Shown here: one piece after another, positions 10,188 to 21,992 of the stretch | How positions within the stretch are numbered: position 1 is the stretch's first letter | Layout: every line of letters begins with the position of its first letter | Source of the DNA: Mortierella sp. BCC40632 | Lineage: Eukaryota > Mortierellomycota > Mortierellomycetes > Mortierellales > Mortierellaceae | Assembly (NCBI GenBank): GCA_011634665.1 | Contig: WAEK01000013.1 | Span: forward strand, 1,162,501-1,226,500 | Direction of reading: 5' to 3' | Length of the DNA stretch: 64,000 nt | Made by a program: the position numbers and the translations under genes | The notes under the pieces: generated by a model | Told to the model about the DNA's origin: nothing | Seen by the model: the letters and a program-made list of their open reading frames with translations, nothing else | Database searches by the model: none

Positions 10188-12186
10188 TGCAAGCAATATG
10201 TTGTTCGTTTGTTGGTCGGCGGGAGGACCATGATGAAAAGACATGCATCGAGCTTAATAGCTTGCTATTCAATACTATGTACTAAGGCATTCAGAAAGAT
10301 TCTAGATGTCCAACGAAGGGGTCTGCCTGCTTTGTTGGTCTACAACCTCCTCTAGCTATCTTTGCATACTTGGTTTTTTTCCCCCTTTGCCCATCGTCGT
10401 TGTCAGGCATGTCTCACTCTGCCTTGGTAATGGACAATGACCATGCTGGATACTCCTATGATGTGGTTTAGAAGTACTTACTCTCTCTCTCTCTCTTTCT
10501 CCTTCCTAGCTACTATCAATGCACAAAGCTAAAGTTCCTTCGCTATCCTCAAAAACCAGGTTTGCTGTTTATTTGCTATGCTTATTTTGTTGGATGGACG
10601 TATCTCTTTCTTTTTTGAGGATACCTTGGTGAGGGGCGGAGTAAGTACCACGACAAATGTATCAACATTACTAATAGCGTGCCATACTCGAATCTGGACG
10701 CAAAAAATAATTTCTGTCTCTGTCCCCCAATTCTGACCAACAAAAGCCAGGGCTCAGTGTAGCTTCTCGACCCTAGGCTTCTCGACCCTGACTGCAAACT
10801 TGGATTCGAGAGGAAATGGTTTACTAATTGCTCAGATTGTGCGATACATTCTCGTAATTGCAACACAGGGTCTGAGGCAATAGTGAATAAACTTGTTCAG
10901 CTACTACGGTAGGTCATATCCTTTGTCCTCCTGAGGAACCATTGACAACCATTGTTCGACCTATCGACTACCATGAGAGACCCATTCATGAATAAATAGG
11001 GAGGCCCATTCGAACCCTGTCTCTACAGATCTCAACTTGTTCACACACACTCACACACACTCTTACTCGCACTCCTTCTCTCTGCGATAACAACAACTCA
11101 AAAACAGTTCCCTTTCACACAACCTCAAGCTCCACAATGGCATCAACCACAAAAGTGTTTGTCACCGGTATCACTGGTTACATCGGAGGCACTACCTTGG
11201 ACCTCCTCCTCAAGAAACAGTTGTCCGCTACCAAGTACCAGATCCGAGCCCTGGTTCGATCCGCTGAAAAGGCTGAAGACATTCGTCCTCTTGGCATCGA
11301 GCCTGTGGTCGGTTCCTTGGACGATGTGGACATTCTCCAGAAAGAGGCTGCTGATGCCGATGTTGTCCTGCACTTTGCCAGCACAGGTCATCAGCCTTCA
11401 GTCAAGGCCCTTCTCCAAGGTCTGTTGCAAAGGACTGCCCGCGCTGATCGACGCAAGCGACCCATCTTCATTCATACCAGTGGAGTCAGCATTGTCCTTG
11501 ACCATGCCAAGGGACAGTACAAGAGCCATGACATTTACAGAGACGATGACGAAGCCAAGCTGAAGGCTATTCCACACGATCTGCTCAACCGAAATGTCGA
11601 CGTCGAGATCCTCTCCCCAGAACTTGTAGGAAAGGTGGATACATATGTTGTGGTCCCAACCACTGTCTGGGGCAATGGTTCTGGGCCTGGCAACAAGAAA
11701 TCCGTCCAGATCCCCCACCAGGTCGAGTACTCTCTCAAGAGCAAGCAGGCACTCCAGATTGGCAGGGGTCTCAATGTATGGAGCCATATTCATGTCGTTG
11801 ACCTTGGTCACTTCTATATTAGCCTGCTGGAGCATTCGCTTGCGGAGCCTCAGGAGTCTGGAGTGGTTGGCTCTCTCCCCAAGAACACTGAAGGCTACTA
11901 TTTTGTCGAGAATGGAGACTTGTCGTATGGAGAGGTGGCCCAAGAGATTGCATCATCGTTCAAGGAGCTTGGTATCAACTCAAGTGGAGAGGTCAAGTCT
12001 GTGGACGCAGACAACAAGGCCGAGGTCGAGAAATACTTTGCACCATTCTCAGATTTCCTTATCGGAGGCAACTCAAGATTGCGAACGGTCAAGGGAAGAG
12101 AGATCCTTGGATGGGAGCCAAAGCTCAAGGACCTGAAGAAACACATTGACGAGGAAGTCCATCGTCAGCTCAAGCTTGCTCAGCAG
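10188..12186 (+). repeat. Inverted duplication, copy 1 (intact SDR gene plus about 900 bp upstream)
   Basis: This roughly 2-kb segment recurs in inverted orientation at about 47264-49262. The core, from about 10260 to about 12150, is nearly identical: I saw only a handful of substitutions and two one-base indels. The last about 36 nt of the coding region and the outermost about 70 nt upstream are clearly more diverged. Beyond both ends similarity vanishes. It carries the intact gene copy and its promoter. Confidence 0.93.
10991..10998 (+). promoter_or_regulatory. TATA-like element upstream of the SDR gene
   Basis: AATAAATA lies about 140 bp before the start codon, followed by a CA/CT-rich leader. 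The same element is present in inverted copy 2 (about 48452-48459), where the adjacent G run is one base shorter. The assignment rests on position and composition only. Confidence 0.3.
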
Positions 12187-12189
12187 TAG
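11137..12189 (+). CDS. NAD(P)-binding Rossmann-fold protein (extended SDR / epimerase-like)
   Basis: This is an intronless 350-residue protein. The N-terminal Rossmann dinucleotide motif TGITGYIG spans residues 10-17, followed by a basic ALVRSAEKAE stretch typical of NADP-type atypical or extended short-chain dehydrogenases (NmrA/epimerase-like). Later features are DADVVLHFAST, IFIHTSGVS (a strand carrying the usual Ser), VVVPTTVWGNGSG and the HVVDLGHFYISLLEH phrase common in NAD-dependent epimerase/dehydratase proteins. A canonical YxxxK pair is not obvious, so catalysis and substrate are unknown. Lack of introns is unusual for this window. A second, frameshifted copy lies at 47263-48314 in opposite orientation. 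The start is supported by the CT/CA-rich leader and CACA before ATG. Confidence 0.88.
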   Translation: MASTTKVFVTGITGYIGGTTLDLLLKKQLSATKYQIRALVRSAEKAEDIRPLGIEPVVGSLDDVDILQKEAADADVVLHFASTGHQPSVKALLQGLLQRTARADRRKRPIFIHTSGVSIVLDHAKGQYKSHDIYRDDDEAKLKAIPHDLLNRNVDVEILSPELVGKVDTYVVVPTTVWGNGSGPGNKKSVQIPHQVEYSLKSKQALQIGRGLNVWSHIHVVDLGHFYISLLEHSLAEPQESGVVGSLPKNTEGYYFVENGDLSYGEVAQEIASSFKELGINSSGEVKSVDADNKAEVEKYFAPFSDFLIGGNSRLRTVKGREILGWEPKLKDLKKHIDEEVHRQLKLAQQ

Positions 12190-12334
12190 CACCCTTCACA
12201 GATAGTAGCAGTGTTATGAATAAATCAGATCAGAATCTGTGAAAATTTGAAAATCTGGAACCTGTTGAGAATTTAAGAGCTGGTCACACAAGAAAAGAAA
12301 TGCATGCTGATTCCCACATTACTTCCATTCGAGG
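12190..12334. other. Spacer between the SDR gene and the F-box/LRR-like gene
   Basis: This short AT-rich 3' region lies outside the duplicated segment; it has no counterpart next to copy 2. No gene was seen. Confidence 0.4.
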
Positions 12335-15300
12335 ATGATCACCAAGATGACTCACAATGCCAGCAGTCTAGGTTTGTTCAAGGGAGCTTTAACCGCCTCA
12401 AACTGAGCAACCGCCAGTAAAGAGAAGTGAAAGACCAACTTAATTTTGTCCTCGTTTAATAGAAAGCTGTCAACAACAGCGACTTCCCAACGAATGTCTT
12501 TTAGTTGTGATTCGAACACTCAGGTTTGAGCCTTCTGCTCTCTCTAATCTCCTGACTGTGAACCGGCTCTTCTTTGAGGAGGCGCTGAAGCTGCTGATGA
12601 GCCATACATTCAAAGGTCAAGCTTTCCCTCGTTTATACGGCAGGGGGAATAAAATTGCCCATGAACGCCGCTTGGCTCTTGTTCTACGTTCGGCATTGCA
12701 GTACGAATGGTTGAGACGGCAGGGGGAGCAGCAGAATCGACAGGGCAAAAAAGAGGTGGAAGCAAAGTCTTTGTGGATCCAGAACTCTCTACCAACAACT
12801 CCAAACCATGTTTTTGAATCGGATTTTATGAAGGAGTTGAATTCAATCCTGAGCGAGTATAATCTGGTACTCTCCTACTCAGCCATTCATACAAGGGAAT
12901 CATACTATCAGCTAGCTACAGTCGATTATTCCACTTATCTTTCGTCACTCTCTGTCAGAGATCTTTGCCACCTCGACCTCAGTTTAGTAGCCCGTCAAGA
13001 CTATCATGAGTGGACAAGCTCATGGTCACCAGCTATCCCGGGTCCAGCAGTCGAAAATATCGCCGAGAGTCTTGTTCGATTCCTGCTTCAACATAGCTGT
13101 CGACAAATCACCAGTCTCGGCTTCGATATGAACAAGTCGATCTACTACATTGGGTTTGCAACTATGATGCCGAACCTCAGGACCTTGGAGATTGGCGCGG
13201 TTGCGTCGCCTGACGAAAGCCTTTCAAGCGCGAGCGAGCATCTTAGAGACCGCCTTTCAGCCATAGCAAGATCTATCAGCAGACGTCAAGCGAATGACAC
13301 TGTACGTCTTATTCGTCTGAACCAAGAAGCGTTCCCTTTCAAACCTCGACTAGACCTTGACCTAAGCCAAGGTGCAGATACCTTGACACAACCCAGGACC
13401 AGCCCAAGCACCCTAGGACTGGAGAACTGGTTGAAGGAGCGTCAGATATGGAAGGCCAGATACTACCCTCGACATTTATTGTATGAGGCTGTCGGTCGGC
13501 CAAAATCGATGGATGTGAGTCTCTTGCCTTGGTTTTACGAAGAGTCACACTCCATCCAAACCGAAAATCTCGTTTCCTTGGTGGACCATGATATTGATCG
13601 CTGGGAGGCTGGTGAGGGTCCAGCAATAGAGGCATTCCTACGGCGCTGCCCTGAGCTACGAAGTCTTGACATGGCCGTTGGGCATCCTTCGTTATTCCAG
13701 TGGCTCAATGTTCCTTCCTCAACCAAGTATCAGATGGACAAGTCCCTACTGTCAGTGAGCCTAGAGCGACCACTTGTCAAGCTTTCAAACTTAAAGCTAG
13801 AGTCGGATCGCAATTACAGGATCCTTATCCATGTACTTAACGAAATAGTCATGACATTTGGAGAAAGTCTCGAGACTATTCATGTCAAGCAAGAGTGGAC
13901 CGATCAACATCACCCAGTCGATTCCATGGAGAGGAGCCCTTTGAGGGGTTCTCAAATGATGAAAAATATCCTAAAGGCAGCCACCATTGGTCTTGAGTGG
14001 TATCTTCCGAGATTACGCATAATCAAGCTTCTGTTTCAAGGAACTGTTTCGTTTGGGTCATTTGAACAATGTCCACTTCTTGAGAGTCTCGCGATTTATT
14101 CTAACGCGAAGACTGATCAACATTTTGGAGTCCCGAGTTCTATTGAACCAGCACAACAAGCAGCCTACTTGGAGTTGTTGACACTTTTGCCAATATGGAA
14201 GCTATCTAGGTTGAAAGATCTGAGGTTGTCAGGTATGGTAGCTGTGCAGTTTGATTTTGAGTCTCTCAAATTCATGAGGAGCCTACGGGTTATGGAAATG
14301 AGAACGGGTGAAGAGGGATGGTTCCCAAGCTTCGCGAACATGTTTATGAGATTGTGTCCCGACAAGATCCTACCAGTCCATGTAAGCAGTGACCTTTTAT
14401 GCATTTGACTTTTTTTTTTCTTTGCTTTCCTTTTTGCTGACTCTTTGAGGTATGAACTCAATTTTCCTTGGAGGAAAAAAAAAAAAGGCAAAGACAAAGA
14501 CAAATAGCCAGTCAAGTCGGAAACAGACGGCTAGATTCTACCCTTGGCACTGGTCTTCAGAGTCACTGTCCTGCATTGATATTTCAGGTCCTGCAGCAAT
14601 GATGTTTCATCTCAAGCAATTCGCTCTATTCCCATCTCTTGAAGAACTTAACCTCAGAGCCCCAAAAGACGAGACTTTTCTATTTTTGCACACTCAAGAA
14701 GAGGCTTTGGCTAAGCTCTACTCCTGTCAGACTCTGGTTCCACGGGCCTCATCCTTTAATCTCGATCAGATTTTGTATCAGAAGGCGTCTTCATCGTTAC
14801 CAGCAGCTGTCAAGCCCACACTAACCTCGTCGGACCAAATCACTTGTAAAACCACGGCTTCTACGGAAATCCAGGAGTGTATTGGCCATGTATTTTCCGA
14901 ACTATCAGGCCCTCAGCCCTCACGCCCGCAAATGGAAGGCGTGCTTCAAACGCTCAACTTCGATGGCAATTGGGATACGGCCCATCCTAACACTTGGGCC
15001 CTAATATTGACAAAGTATGCGCCCAATATCAGCTACCTGGAAGGGTTCGAGTCTCAGGAACCTTGTATCCAAATACGAAGCATTGAGGAGGCCTACAAAG
15101 CCATTGAGAAAATGAAAGGTGCCCGAGACGGAGCTAAAGAAGAAAAGCGGGTTGATGTTGATGAATCAAACGCGGAAGGTATGCTCGCGGTATTTACCCG
15201 AGGCACCCTGTCCGAGTCTAGCAAAGAGGAATTGGGGCTAATGGAGATATCTGAGGAAGAGGCATCCAATGTTATGCTCAAACCAGGATGTCGGGTGTAT

Positions 15301-15351
15301 GAACTGACACAAAATTTCACTCATCTTGCTCCAAGGCAATCCTATACATGA
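12335..15351 (+). CDS. F-box / leucine-rich-repeat-like protein
   Basis: The proposed model is 12335-12371, 12463-14381 and 14512-15351, all in phase, giving about 931 residues. The N-terminus after the first intron reads RLPNECLLVVIRTL, then PSALSNLLTVNRLFFEEALKLL, which is an F-box-like helix bundle (Leu-Pro start, a run of Leu, late Val-Asn-Arg). The rest is a long, irregular Leu-rich region with recurring PxLRxLxxG-like units, for example MMPNLRTLEIGAV, CPELRSLDMAVG, CPLLESLAIYS and FPSLEELNLRAP, as in F-box/LRR proteins of Mortierella-type fungi. By family role it would be an SCF ubiquitin-ligase substrate receptor, but substrate and Skp1 binding are unproven. The 37-nt first exon is the least certain part; its donor is the weak GTTTGT. 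The second intron acceptor at 14511 was chosen over the one at 14507 because only it keeps phase. Confidence 0.72.
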
Positions 15352-15913
15352 GCCCTTCAATTAGCTTAGTTTTACACGATAGGGCCAATAAACAAATGAA
15401 TTGCGCAAGGATTCTATTACCCTTTCTCTCAGAACTCACCAAATCGATCGAAAAGTCAACAGGTCTCTCTTTCAATTGGAATCTAGTCATACTATTGACC
15501 TGCCTGCTTCCTCGACTCACTTCCTCTAGGTAGGGTCCCCTACTCATGCGAACGTGTTCAGGCTGGGATTTTCTCCGGAAGTAGCTGTGCTGAGTACTCA
15601 CTGTGTCTCCTCAGCACGTTTGCTCACCGCGAAGATTCTGAACTCAAATTCCCTTCCCTGACAATGTCGCACCAACATCTGCAGAAAGTCCAGCGTTTCT
15701 TTCTACCAGCTGCTGTGCCAAAGAGAAACTAGTGTGTACCTGAGTGTCTACCCTTCGAGGGATGCATCCGCAAAGCCTCCATGCAATGTAATTGCATCCT
15801 ACTCGGACTCTTCGAGTCGATTCTCATCCTACATTTCTCTTTCTACTCATTCAGTCTCAAGGAACATTTACCACTCTCAGAATTAGCATTAGGAGAGTAG
15901 ATGAAAGGTTGGC
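15352..15913. other. Spacer between the F-box/LRR gene and the ion channel gene
   Basis: It contains an 8-bp inverted repeat (15587-15594 with 15610-15617, 15-nt loop) that could be a cruciform or RNA hairpin. Otherwise I see no gene. It should hold the promoter of the channel gene. Confidence 0.35.
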
Positions 15914-18900
15914 ATGAGCAGTAACAGTGAAGTAGTCATTAATTTGGGGGTGCAGCCGGAGGAGAGAGAAATTCAAGACGGCGAAAACGGCCAACCCACT
16001 GCTCTCTCAATAACTGGAGACAGCACAACAAAGGGTGATCCCAACAGTTTGAGTAAGAGTACAGCTCTACCAAGTCGATTGATTCAGCCTCGCAAAGGCC
16101 TTGGTAGACAAATTCCTCGCAAGGGACCAGGAAAAGTCCCTCCAAGAGATATTTGGGGTGTACGACAAGCACCCTTCAGGACCATGGAGGAATACAAGGC
16201 CCTAATGCAAGCAGACGTTGTGTCAGGCAAGACTGGTATGTGTCAATAGTCTGTTCACTTGATCGATCGATGCCGAGGTTGCAACGACGCCGGAAATCTT
16301 AATCTCAATGATACTGTTGAACATAATCTCAGAGGGTCGACGGTTTTTTCAAAAGAATCCAGATTACGAATGGTCTTTTACTGTCTCAAACTCGTAAGTG
16401 TTGATGACAGCTCTCCAGAGAACTTTCTTATGTCCTTCCCTCTTCATTGATACTTATCATCCTTGCCAATTAACAGAGGATATTCGGAACCGGTACCACT
16501 CCTGCTTGGCGAACCTTATGAGGTAAGACGTCCAGTACCTATACAAACGAAGACTTTTCTGGGTTCTTTCTCAAGTGGTAGATCGCTGAAACTAACTCAA
16601 TCGAACAGATTGACTGCGGGCTCGAGCCTGGCCTATACTATGCGATCCTTTGTCTATTCATCGATGACAATGTTAGAGCTGTAAACCCAATCAAGGTTAA
16701 CAGTAATATTTGGGACCTTCCACCTAAAGTTGTAAGACAGAGAGTCCTCGCTCTCACTTTTTGTGATATATAAATGGATCGAGAAAAGAATGGCTCCATA
16801 ACACTTTCATTTCTTCCTATACTTGCTACTAGAGAGATCTCTCGCAAGATAGTATGTATACTGCTATCAACTGCTGTCCGCGCTCGAGTCCAGAATGATA
16901 CCTGGGCTAACTTTTTTTTGACCTCTCTTTTCTTTTGCGCGCTATTCTACCTAAAAAGGACCATCGTCTTTTCTACGAGTTTTGCTGGGTCAGCAGATAG
17001 CAATCCTGTATACCGGATCTTTTACCATCTCCATTGGCAACCTCGACAAAAAACGATCAAATCAGAGTGTTCAACTGTGTTTTGTGGAGCTCTTCCAAGA
17101 TAGCTGCAACGTTGATTCATATGGTATGAGGAGAGGGTACAAGATGAAAATGTAATCATGGTATGACAATGTGCTGACATCACACTTCATCATTACTATT
17201 TGTTAGACTGTGTATCATTTCATGCGGAACTGCCTCGCAAGCTCATCAACGTATGGAATTGCGATAGCATAGAGAACGGCCAGTCAAGACCTGCAGAAGT
17301 TTTTTCGTTTGCCCTTTCCGCTACAGGTGCCTATGCTACAACGCTTTCCAAGGCAGGCCCCACGATGCATCTCGATTGGTGGAGGGTTGACATTGAAGAT
17401 ACTCAAAAGATTACCTATCCTCCACCAGCATCAACTTCTTGTGCACATACTGTTGTCCAATGCCGGCCACAAACTATTCGCCGAGTTGGCTTGTCCATCT
17501 CATGGGATGGAACCCAAATTGCTCTCTTTGGGATAGACACCAGAGAAGCTGCTGAATTTCAGCTTTATCAGGCAACTGTGCTGGATCCTTCTTTGCACCA
17601 AAGCCAACATCCAACAAACAATCTACCACCATCAACTCGTCATCGGAATTGCGCTGCCTTAAATGCTTTTGCAGGGCATGCAAAGTTCACGAGCATTGCT
17701 GGAGACACATGGAACGAAACCAGTGAGCGATTCTTGACTTGCGATGGGACAGTGATCTCAATATACAGCACTGACCAGGAGTGGGCATGTCTCTTCTCGA
17801 TCCAGATTTCATCCTTTGCCAGCATCAAAAAAGCTGGGGACCTTGTCTTGGCCGCCTCAGGGGGCTTGTTTGCATGGATGGACACGCCCTTTCAGTTGTC
17901 GATTTGGAACACTGAATCAGGGAAGAGCCACTGTCTGATTGCGACAAGTGTAGAGATCCAGACATTTATGATTTCGTCCGATGGACGGCTTATCTCAGTT
18001 TCTTCGACAGACTCGGTATCTCTGTATTCGACAATGTCTGGGTGCCTCCTTCATTCAATGACCCGTGGAGGCATTATCCAAACCAGCTATTTTACTGGAA
18101 CCCGAAACATCACTTTCCCCAAACTGATCTCTGACACCGTGATGACAAACGAGCTGGTATTGGCGGATACCCTAACCCTTTCGACTCTTGGAAAGTATCC
18201 ACTTTTGCGTACCATCTACAGTGCCAAGATCCACGAAGGTATCAAGTTCCAGAGTTTGCAAAGAGAAGGAGAAGCTGGCTCGACGGTAGTTTGTCAGAGC
18301 AGTGGGTCGCTCCTACATATTTCTTATCTTGGCGATTCCATGGCTCCATCAAAAGGTTCCCGAAACTCTGCTTGCGGGATTGAGTGTCAACGTTCTCTCT
18401 ACGAGCTTCAGGCAATGGAAGACCCTGATGTCCTGAGAGTATTTGGATTGGACAATACCCCCTCAGACCTCATTGACACTCTTTTGTTTCCTTCTCATCT
18501 GATCTTTTGTGATGAGTTGGTTGGTTACCACGGAAAAGAAGTCTATACATTTGTGTACTCGCTGGAGACGAGTCATCAAATATTATCAGTTGGCCACGGA
18601 GGTGAAGTGGCAGTTGTAACAATATGGCGCCTGCCTGATGATGATGGATGTCCTGAGCTGTTGTTATGCTGGCGTCTGGATCACGTTACAGAGTCAACTC
18701 AGTTTCTGGCATGCCAACATGAGAAGCTACTAGTCGCTCGTCTGGACGGGGAAGACATCCATCTGTCTTTAGAAAGAGCATGCGCACCCGAAAACGCACT
18801 TCGATTTTTTGAGGGAATCGATACTGCAGTCGACAATTTCTTCAATAATATATTCAATGGTCATGACGACATTGCTGGGTCATACATTCGGTATCTCCAG

Positions 18901-20936
18901 TATTACATCAACGACTACCCATATCCAGAGGACTTGTCAATCTCAGTTATGTCGAAGCTTTGTATGAGGTGGGTCCCTCCATTCTATGAGAGGGCTGCGC
19001 AACTCTTTTCAGCCCTTCTACAAAGTGATTCGAAGCACTTTTGGGTTCCTCTTCCGCGGTATACCAAGAGCACAAACCCCATCTGGAACCTGCTCAAGCA
19101 TGCAGAGACAAGGCCTGCTGTGTCAGACACTATCCGTTTGATGGTTGACTATTGTATTGACCAGACCAAACAGAGGCAAGACATTGTTTTCATTCAATTT
19201 CTGTGCGATTGCATGGACGAGTTGACAGCACGGTACCCAGATCTGGCGCTTCGTATTACTAGAGCGTTTGTTTATGTCAAATGTCGGGATCGAACAGCCG
19301 TCATCGAGTATCACAAAATCATTCACCCTCCAGCCTTCTCTTTCTGGCAGAAGACGGACACTCCATTGGACCAATGCCGAAACCCAATCCTACAACTACA
19401 AGATCAAAAATCGGAACGTTGGGAAAAGGCAGAGAAGAACTTTACAGAAGAAGTGTTTGTCACGCATTTTAGTCTTCTTTGGACTTTTGTGCCTGATTAC
19501 AAAAACTCATGTACTGAGTATTGTACGACCTTGACTTCATCGCCATCATTCAGATACTGGGGCAAGGCACTGTTTCATTTGGCACTGTTCAATTTCAACC
19601 CATTCAACCACGTGTATATCCGACCAAAACGTTACAGCTTAACCGTTCTCGACAATCCAGCGATTGAGGCGCTAATCCAATACAAGTGGTATGGTGTAAA
19701 CATATCTTTTGAACCTTTGCAATCTATAGGTTTTTGTAATTGCAACGTTTGCTGATCAGGAAAATTGGCCTATTATTCGTAGGAATTCGTTTGGCTATGC
19801 TGTCTGGTTTGCGAGATTCATAGCGCAACTCGCATACTACTTACTTATTGTGATTGCAGCGACGTTTCAAGTCTATTCCTGGGATGAATCACTACTCTGG
19901 ATTTTTGTCGGGATCATCGCCTTCTCGGTTTTGTTTCTATGGCTAGAGTTTCTCCAGTGGAGAGAGAGCCGGTACCATTTACGACCTCCAAGGAGACCAA
20001 AGTCATCAAACAAAAGGAAATCTGACCACAGATCTGTGACTTCTGCAAGAGGAGAGAGAGGCCTCGTCTCTTGGACAGCAAGGACAGCAAGGGTTGTAAA
20101 AAAGCCATTTCGATTAATTGGAGACACAGCAAGATCCATGAAAAGGAGTACCAGAGACATGTCAGAAAAGGAAGAAGATGAGTCCATGGTTGAGTCAATA
20201 GTAGAATCAGAGTATCTGCGTGAAGCGCATGATATGAGTGAAAGTCGTTCGGTTTATTTCAGGTTTTTTTTTTTTTTTTCATTCGCGAACGTATTCGAGA
20301 GCAACTCTTTTGAAACTTTTTAGCTCTAACCATCCAATTTATTTATTATTATTATTTTTTTTGGGGGGGACTTGGATTCTAGATCTCCATACAATCTGCT
20401 GGATCTTTTGATGTATTTGCTTTCCATCGCATCCAGTATCCACCAGATATTTAACATCACTAATGAAGTGGACGGTTGGGTCTCGTGGGAGCTTAGTTTC
20501 TGCGTTGTCCTCATGTTCTTGCACATGGTATATGACATCACGCAATGCAATGATCAAGAGAAGCGATCTCCATACTCAAATCCCAGGACTAAAAATCCTA
20601 TACTAAACCACTCTGCCTTTCTATCGCTCCTCCCTTTCCTCCTCCCAAATCAAAATAGTTGGCCGAACTAAGAGTGAGCGAGTTGGTTTGCAAATATGTC
20701 ACCATCGTGTTTGCGATCATGGTTGAGATCAAGGTGTTCTTCGTGGTTTTAGCAGGAGGCATTCTGGCTTTCTCACTTGCCATCATACATGTTGTCAGAG
20801 GTAATGGAGGGTTCGAGGAGAAACCAGGAGGTCTACCAAAAGACTTCTTTGGTGCTTTCACGACTGTGTTCTTTATTCTGGTGAGTTATTCCCGTTTCGG
20901 AAGTAGAGTGCTCGTCTGGCAGCACGGTTACAAAAA

Positions 20937-20978
<42 letters not shown>

Positions 20979-21992
20979 GGCACTTTGTTGCAAGGATAAT
21001 GTTCGTACGGAGCGAGCAGTTGATAGAAGACTGACTATTTACTCGTACTGTTTAGGGAGGAAGATACGAGCCACTCGCGAACGAGCTCCTTGATGAAAAT
21101 GGTCAATACTTGAACTGGCCGCTCCAGATCTTACTGCTCACTTACTTTTTTTTCGCAGTGATTGTTATGCTCAACATGCTGATTGGTAAGATGAGAACAT
21201 GTGCATACTAGCTTTAGTATTTCTCTTCCTTTTATCCAAAGAATTCGATGGGTAGTACTTCACCAGTGAGAATTAATGGTTAAAGAAATTGTCACAACTC
21301 TTTTGGCCATTTCAACTAGCGCTTATTAACGTTGCCTACAGTAAAGGCGACATCAACTGGCGCCAGACTTGGCTTGAAAATCGCCTTCATGTCATCGAGC
21401 GAGCTGAGAATATGTCTTATCATATCCCGAGTAAGGTTTAATTTCCAATGCTGGCATGGCTATACGGAATGTACCCCTGTCAAACCTCTCATTGATTATT
21501 ATTTTTTTTCTTTGTCGGTTCCCAACATTTCATTAAATGTGGGATTTAGACTTTCGTGAGACTCGTAACTGGTTCCCTGATAGGATCTATTATACAGCTA
21601 CTCCTTACCAGGTCAAGCAGTACTGGAAACGGATCAAAGTGGTCGACGAAGAGATCATTATTGATTCTGACGAGAGTATCGAGATCCCCTTGGTAAAGGG
21701 CAGTGCGGCAGTAACCGATGTATCGGCATCCAGTACTCCACGACCTTTGCCACCAAACAAGGAAGCACATTCTACTACTGAACAGGATTTTGCGACCCTT
21801 GGAAAACAGCTCACTCAAGTTTTATCAAAGGTCTTGGAAGAACGGATTCAAGTGCATCAGGAGCAGCAAGTTACAGAGTTGAAGGATGAGCTCACTCGAG
21901 TGAAGGATGAAATTTCTGATGTGAAACGGGATATCCAAGCAATTCTGGCTGCTTTGTCTGCGATGCAAAAAGGCACCAGAGAGCAAAGTTGA
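15914..21992 (+). CDS. WD40-like / ion-transport-domain (TRP-like) cation channel
   Basis: This large multi-exon gene has in-phase exons 15914-16235, 16333-16393, 16477-16522, 16609-16731, an unresolved part between 16732 and about 16996, an exon ending at 17123, then 17207-19688, 19783-20262, 20383-20527, 20659-20880, 21056-21185, 21320-21430 and 21550-21992. The total is about 1550 residues. The long central exon resembles degenerate WD40/beta-propeller sequence (SISWDGTQIALFG, FLTCDGTVISIYS, MISSDGRLISVSS) followed by a helical linker. From 19783 hydrophobic segments appear (FIAQLAYYLLIVIAATF, LLWIFVGIIAFSVLFLWL, LDLLMYLLSIAS, WELSFCVVLMFLHM). A pore-like segment (AFTTVFFILGGRYEPL) and an S6-like helix (FFFAVIVMLNMLIALINVAYS) follow, typical of TRP/voltage-gated-type ion transport domains. 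The C-terminus is a coiled coil (VTELKDELTRVKDEISDVKRDI). Ion selectivity and gating are unknown. Confidence 0.8.
20941..20970 (+). repeat. (GA)n microsatellite in an intron of the channel gene
   Basis: A pure GA dinucleotide run of about 30 nt lies in the intron between the exons ending at 20880 and starting at 21056. It is likely to be polymorphic and has no coding role. Confidence 0.8.

Noticed and set aside
10582..10866. 94-codon minus-strand frame, identical in the inverted copy at 48584-48868
   Set aside because: Identity is explained by the recent duplication or conversion of the whole segment. It lies in the SDR upstream region and has no motif.
10991..11040. GGTTCGAAT string near 11010 resembling a tRNA B box
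   Set aside because: The second half of the B box (CC) is missing and no cloverleaf forms around it.
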